From the NCBI GenBank assembly GCA_947568835.1, contig OX387604.1, positions 23,279,076-23,343,075 of the forward strand: 64,000 nt of DNA, read 5' to 3'. Positions 59,026 through 64,000 of the stretch are shown here, piece after piece. The notes beneath the pieces were generated by a model. The model worked only from the letters and a program-made list of their open reading frames with translations. It was not told where the DNA came from and made no database searches. Made by a program: the position numbers and the translations under genes. Each line of letters starts with the position of its first letter. The first letter of the stretch is position 1. The DNA is from Protonemura montana. Lineage: Eukaryota > Arthropoda > Insecta > Plecoptera > Nemouridae.

Positions 59026-60636
59026 GCTATGAGCTGCGGAATCGATGGACTCCGAGCTACACAATAGATTCCTGACTGGCAAGTATAACGTTGATGTCGC
59101 TGGCGTGTCTACTGAAATATTGGCTACCTCTATTGGTGGTGGTTGGTACTATTGCCTAAACCTTCTATATCACACTCAGAAAAACATCGGCGTCGACGAC
59201 GATGTTCCCCTTCCCCCTTCCCCCTCCGCCCCCCATCACCCCAACCCCACGCGTCACCTAACGAAAAAACTGCGCCCCATACCTTGAGCTGGCAATCCAT
59301 TTCACATCCCCTCATACCACCTCTAGATCACTTTATCCCAATGTGAATCGATATCTTTCCATTCCCAAATGCCTACCTTTCAATACCTTGACAAGCCCCT
59401 TTCCCCCCCCCCCCCCCCCCCCTTCTCCCGCCATCCACAGAGCTGCCCCCAATAACTCTAGTTGCTTTCTTTGTAATACCTATACAGGAAAATGCTTAGT
59501 CCAGCGTTTTCTTATTAAACTTCTAACTTATCGATACCTTCATGCTGCCTAACTGTTATTTTCAGATTTATTTAATTGCTTAAACGTATTTTATTAAGAG
59601 CTGTGTGGTTCTAATTTTGAATGTAACGGCTTGTGACAAATCGCGATTAAGCCTGATATTCAGGACATTTAAAACCCAGTGCCTACACTTGATGTCAAAT
59701 CATTTCCTGAATCGGCCACGTTCTTATTTCCGAGAACAATTAAGGAATAGGCAGGTAATCTTGCTCTTTGAGCACACAAAAGGCTTTAATATTTACACAT
59801 CTTCCCGGCTGTTTGCTCTGGGGTGGTTAGGTTAGTTCCGCTTCTCTACCACCGCGCCACTGTCGGAGATACGCTGGCGGGACAGGCTGGCTGCCCATCA
59901 TTTCTCTCGCAGGCATCCAATTGATTAAATGTTGCCGCTTGCCTCCTGGAAATCTTTACATAAACAGATTTATAAAGGATAAAGTAAAGAGTCTATGAAA
60001 AGGGAATATAGTCGCATGTAGAAACAAGGAATTAAGCCTGTCTGTAAGGAATAAAAGAGAAGAATATGATGTAAGAAGAAAGGCTAACATCATTTTACTT
60101 AAAAACTGATTCTCGTACCACTATGGCTCCAGTAGTCTGACCCTGGTATTCTGAAATTAGTAGGCTGACTCTTTAGTAGCCTGAGTTCGATTAAAAAGTC
60201 AACCTTTTCATTTCCATATGCGAAAAAATGCACTTGTTTTTCTGACACAGATGAAAATGCACTGCCTCTGCACTTAGTGACATTTCACAAACCTTACTAC
60301 CTTGTTTTAATATATTTATACCTGTAAATAGATCAGTTTGTATTGGTACGAGGATTTATAAATTGTTTGCGTTATTTCTGTCATTTTATTAATGGAGGTG
60401 TAGTGGCTTCCTATGTTTTCGTATGGGATTCAGGGAAGTTTTTTTTTTGTTTTTGTTTAGTATTAACTGTTTAATCAACTAAAAAATATCTTTGAGCGAA
60501 CATTTTTATATCACTGGATACTGCTTTTAAGGGTGGCTTATCAAAATTGTTGGCTCGTGTATATATTTTTTTTTATGTGCAGTTTGGTTGTCTCGATAGG
60601 TTGTTAAAATTTGGAATGTGCGATGATGATTATTAT
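59026..60636. other. Unique DNA with poly-C tract
   Basis: C-rich segment (59208-59250) and a 20-nt C run (59403-59422). No gene is seen. Confidence 0.45.
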
Positions 60637-61051
60637 AGTGTTTAACGACGCGCTGTTTTGACATCTGGCCATGCGGCACTGGTCTAATGGCGTCGGTGAA
60701 TGAGTGGATGATGATGAGGATGATGTTGAACCTAATCTAGCCTAGAAGGGAGAAGGGGAAACCCGGTGCTGGCACGTAGCCTACGCCTGTCGAATAGCAC
60801 CAAGGGGACCACCGGCTTCACGTCCCTTCCGAAGGACGGTACAACGCGAACAGCAGGATTCCTCCACAAATCCATGCTGTCGAGAGGTTGATAAGCAAGT
60901 CGAGTGAAGTTGCTGTACTAACTTTCATCCCTCCTACCTCTCTCCCGAACAGAACTGGTCATGTGTATGATGGTCACCCATCCAATACCTGACCCAGCGC
61001 AGTGTTGCTCAACTTTCATCCCTCCAACCTCTCTCCCGAACAGAACTGGTC
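60637..61051 (-). mobile_element. 5S-headed SINE, copy 7, rearranged at the head/body junction
   Basis: Minus-strand order: a first short body fragment (GACCAGTTCTGTTCGGGAGA through AGTTGAGCA, 61051-61014), then a partial 5S-like head (CAACACTGCGCTGGGTCAGG to GATGGGTGACC), then the full body starting again at CATACACATGACCAGTTCTG. It ends with GTCGTTAAACACTATAATAA. The body start therefore appears twice around half a head, and the normal ACCGAACGGTTTGG start is absent. Confidence 0.88.
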
Positions 61052-62804
61052 AAAATGAGTGAAATTGAAGATTTCGCCTCATTGAAGATCACTTAGATCA
61101 TCGCGGTTTATAGTCGCTATGACAAGTATGATTGCAGTGGTCTATTTTATCACCAATCTGAAATTATTTTAAGGGAAAAATGGAAATATTTTCTGAATAA
61201 TTTATGGAGTTTTTAATTGCCATGGCTTACAAACAAATGCTACCCAGTATCTATGCCAGTGTATTTTTAGCCAGTTCATCTGCTCGCAAAATGTGTTAGT
61301 TTCAGCAGATCTTTTTTTAATAGTTATTTGTGTAAGGTGCAAACAAGGTGCTCAGTTTGTTTCCAAACTTTGAACAAAAACTTAAAAACCTAATGAAAGG
61401 GAATTGTATTTTTCTCAAAATGACGATCACCCCAAAGATTCTTAGAGTGTCAGTTGAACCTGACCCTGTCTTTGGACATTTTTTTGGAGAAGAATAACTA
61501 CATTGAGTACATAAAGGCAGGAGATAAAACCATTGGGTTCACGTGGTAACGGTGGTCACCACTCGATGGCGCCTGCGTCAATCCTAATTAACAAATCTCT
61601 ACAATTAAATATTTACTACTAAAAGTATTGATGCTTTTTTTATCAATCTTTGAAGCAAGTTTTTAAGCGAACTTAAAATATTACTAAACGAATTTTCAAC
61701 GATTAATTATTACAATTAATGTACCGGTCTCAAATAAATCACTCTCAAATGGAGTAATCTGCGAGAAATAAAAAACAAACAAAATATTATTTACTCTCGA
61801 AATGACGGTGACTTTATCTTTTTCATAAATGTTGAAGTCATTTTCATCTTCAATTTTCGCGAACACAGTTTAACATTGGCGCTGAAACTCTTGACTGAAC
61901 CTGCAAATCCAACAATAATATTTGAACACTGTTTTGATTAGGTTTCATTTCAAATACTTTAAAAAACAATTTTGAAAATCTTCTTTGATAAATCGGTTAA
62001 AGATATACAAAATTGAAATAATCTTCGACTGTTTCTAGCACTCAAATTTTTGTAATTCTAAACCCCGATACGGTTCCAAGTTGTAATGAAACGAGTCCCA
62101 GTTCAGGAAACAAACATTGCAGTAAGTACTGATCAGCTGATGCGATCACGTGGTTACCGGGGACATGAAGATACAACGGCACAGTTTCCATGACAACCTT
62201 GTTCAGCCCTGAATAGCGGCCTTCCTGTCGCCTTATCAGTTTTAATATTTTAATATACGGTCAAAAAACAGGTGATATGGAAAAAGATCCCTAATTAAAG
62301 TTGTTTTTTCTAATTAGTAAACAAAGCATGGCGCATCTCTGCCTTCACAGAAAGCAACAGCCCTCGCAAACTAGGTCCAGGTATTTGTGACCACCTCGCT
62401 AGGTATGGGATTTATTATCGCTTGTTCGCTACTATAGCTCGCCCACGGATTTTCCCGGGCTGAATAAAAATCAACTGGTTTATCTGTTAGGGCGAGAAAC
62501 CCACCTGGATTTATAGCGGCTTATACCACATGAAAATTACAATTGCATTCATTCTAAGGGGTGGTGTGAGTGGTGTGGCGGGGGGGGGTTGTTAGTAGTA
62601 GCGCACGTTGCTTGTGGGGAGAGAGGGGGGGGGGGGGCAGATATTTTTTATACAAGAGAGTGTTCAATAGGCTTACGTTAAGGGAAAGTACTGGTTATAA
62701 TATGGGGTATATTTTCAATGGATTTTTTAAAGGAGTACTTTTTGGTCAAGGAAGATAAAGAAATCGTAACACACTAAACGTTGGAACTGTTCGTTGATTA
62801 TTGG
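61052..62804. other. Unique AT-rich DNA with poly-G tracts
   Basis: 9-nt (62580-62588) and 13-nt (62625-62637) G runs. AT-rich with several A and T runs. No gene is seen. Confidence 0.45.
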
Positions 62805-63324
62805 GGTTTAACGACGCACTGTTTTGACGACGGGCCATGTAGCGCTGGTCTAACGGCGTCGGTGAATGAGTGGATGATGATAATTTTGAGGATGAAGATG
62901 AATCTAACCTAGCCTAAAAGGTAGAAGAAGCCCGGTTCCGGCACGTAGCCGACTCCTGTCGAAAAGCACTAAGGGGACCACCGGCTTAACGTCCCTTTCG
63001 AAGGGCAGCACAACTCGAACAGCAGGATTCTTCCATAAATCTATGCTGTTGAGAGGTTGATAAGCAAGGCGAATGAAGTTACTGTACTAAAATTCATCCC
63101 TCCAACCTCTCTCCCGAACAGAACTGGTCATGTGTATGATGGTCACCAATCCAATACCTGACTCAGCGCAGTGTTACTTAACTTCGGTGATCCCACGAGG
63201 ACCGGTGTTTCCAACACGCCGAACAGTTCGGTGGTCACCCATCCAATACCTGACTCAGCGCAGTGTTGCTCAACTTCGGTGATCTCATGAGAACCGGTGT
63301 TTCCAACACGCCAAACCGTTCGGT
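62805..63324 (-). mobile_element. 5S-headed SINE, copy 8, with two tandem 5S heads
   Basis: On the minus strand, two heads start with ACCGAACGGTTTGG at 63324 and the variant ACCGAACTGTTCGG at 63232, again 92 bp apart. Both hold CCGAAGTTRAGYAACACTGC and TATTGGATGGGTGACC or TATTGGATTGGTGACC. The body and the 3' tail GTCGTTAAACCCCAATAATC follow. The body has diverged more than in copy 2 (for example ACTCGAACAGC, TTCCATAAATC on the plus strand), so this is an older insertion. Confidence 0.9.
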
Positions 63325-64000
63325 TTGGATTTCAATTTCATTTCAATTTCAATTGAGTTTCATTTCAATTAAGAAAATGTTAAAATCTCCCTTAGAACCT
63401 GTGTACGGGTTGCCAACTGACCTGTGAATGGCGTGGATTGGCGTGTATTGGTGTGGATTGGCGTGAATTGGCGAGGATTTGCGTGGATTGGCGTGGATTG
63501 GCGTAGTCTGCCCTGGAAGTACCTTCGTTGCTTCATGAGTCGTGACAATGTGTCCCGTTTAATAGGTGCGTCGTTGGGGTGGTTATGTTGAGGAGGAGGG
63601 GGTTCGGGTGGCAGGGGGACAGACTGGCTTAGCGACCGGCGTTACCCACCCTGTTTATCTATGAAGACCAACTGTGTGGATGCATTGTCTATTCAAACTT
63701 TCTATACATCGCTAGAATCATTTTCCTAACGTGAACAGATTGAAATGAAATTGCGTTTTGTGCCGCCAGTTGGAACGTAGGTGTACTTGGCTGGGCATGG
63801 GAGGGGGTGGTAAAGGGGGAGGAGGAGGTGAAGGGAGTTTGGTTCGGTGTGAGGGGGGGGGGGGGAGAGGTGGAGGTTGACGTTGTAAATCATCTCTCGG
63901 GAGCATTTCATAATCTCTTTATACTAATGATAATTAATTTTCGAAAATCAAACACGATTTCCTAGATCCCCATGAATAGGTTCTGCATTATTGGTAATTC
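63325..64000. other. Unique DNA with GGATTGGCGT repeat and poly-G
   Basis: A TTTCAATTTCA run (63335-63358) follows the SINE. GTGGATTGGC repeats (about eight units) lie at 63433-63508. A G-rich region at 63795-63875 includes a 13-nt G run (63853-63865). No gene is seen. Confidence 0.5.

Overview
This window is metazoan nuclear DNA, most likely from a marine invertebrate. It has no compact prokaryote-style gene layout. It carries poly-A-type retroelements (a LINE reverse-transcriptase fragment and many SINE copies), splice-site-like signals, AT-rich unique DNA and an exceptional load of minisatellites. The species cannot be named from the sequence alone. No complete host protein-coding gene is supported, and the window reads as intergenic or long-intron DNA.

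Tandem repeats dominate: at least 35 distinct minisatellites or simple arrays cover roughly 20% of the 64 kb (estimated by eye). The largest are a 5-bp array (1951-2341), a 15-bp array (4296-4926), an 8-bp array (10143-11138), a 22-bp array (18962-19602), a 16-bp array (21913-22957), a 26-bp array (26290-27140), a second 22-bp array (27732-28946), a CTAC/CCAC array (32997-34520), a 10-bp array (35703-37035), a GGACCGTGGACT array (40143-41668), a GGGCTGGC array with higher-order units (48030-48600), a TTGCCCTGGC array (50706-51178) and a 52-bp array (51928-52634). Nearly all long open reading frames here are by-products of stop-free repeat units, not genes. About 15 mono-G or mono-C runs of 11-25 nt are scattered between them.

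Dispersed elements: eight copies of one SINE family (both strands, 20.4-63.3 kb) have a head clearly derived from 5S rRNA, joined to a shared body that ends in CGTTAAAC plus an A-rich tail. Two copies have head-to-tail dimers or trimers of a 92-bp 5S head. One copy has a 3' part replaced by a tRNA-like module, and one has an internally duplicated head/body junction. A 5'-truncated Jockey/CR1/L2-type LINE fragment with YADD lies at about 56767-57873 on the minus strand.

Most interesting signals: the modular 5S/tRNA SINE family; a 52-bp minisatellite carrying 13 exact TCAAGGTCA motifs (consensus of monomeric ERR/NR5A nuclear-receptor sites); recursive-splicing-like AG|GTRAGT sites, one followed by a possible 92-nt exon (46401-46492); and an AGCT core shared by about ten otherwise different minisatellites.
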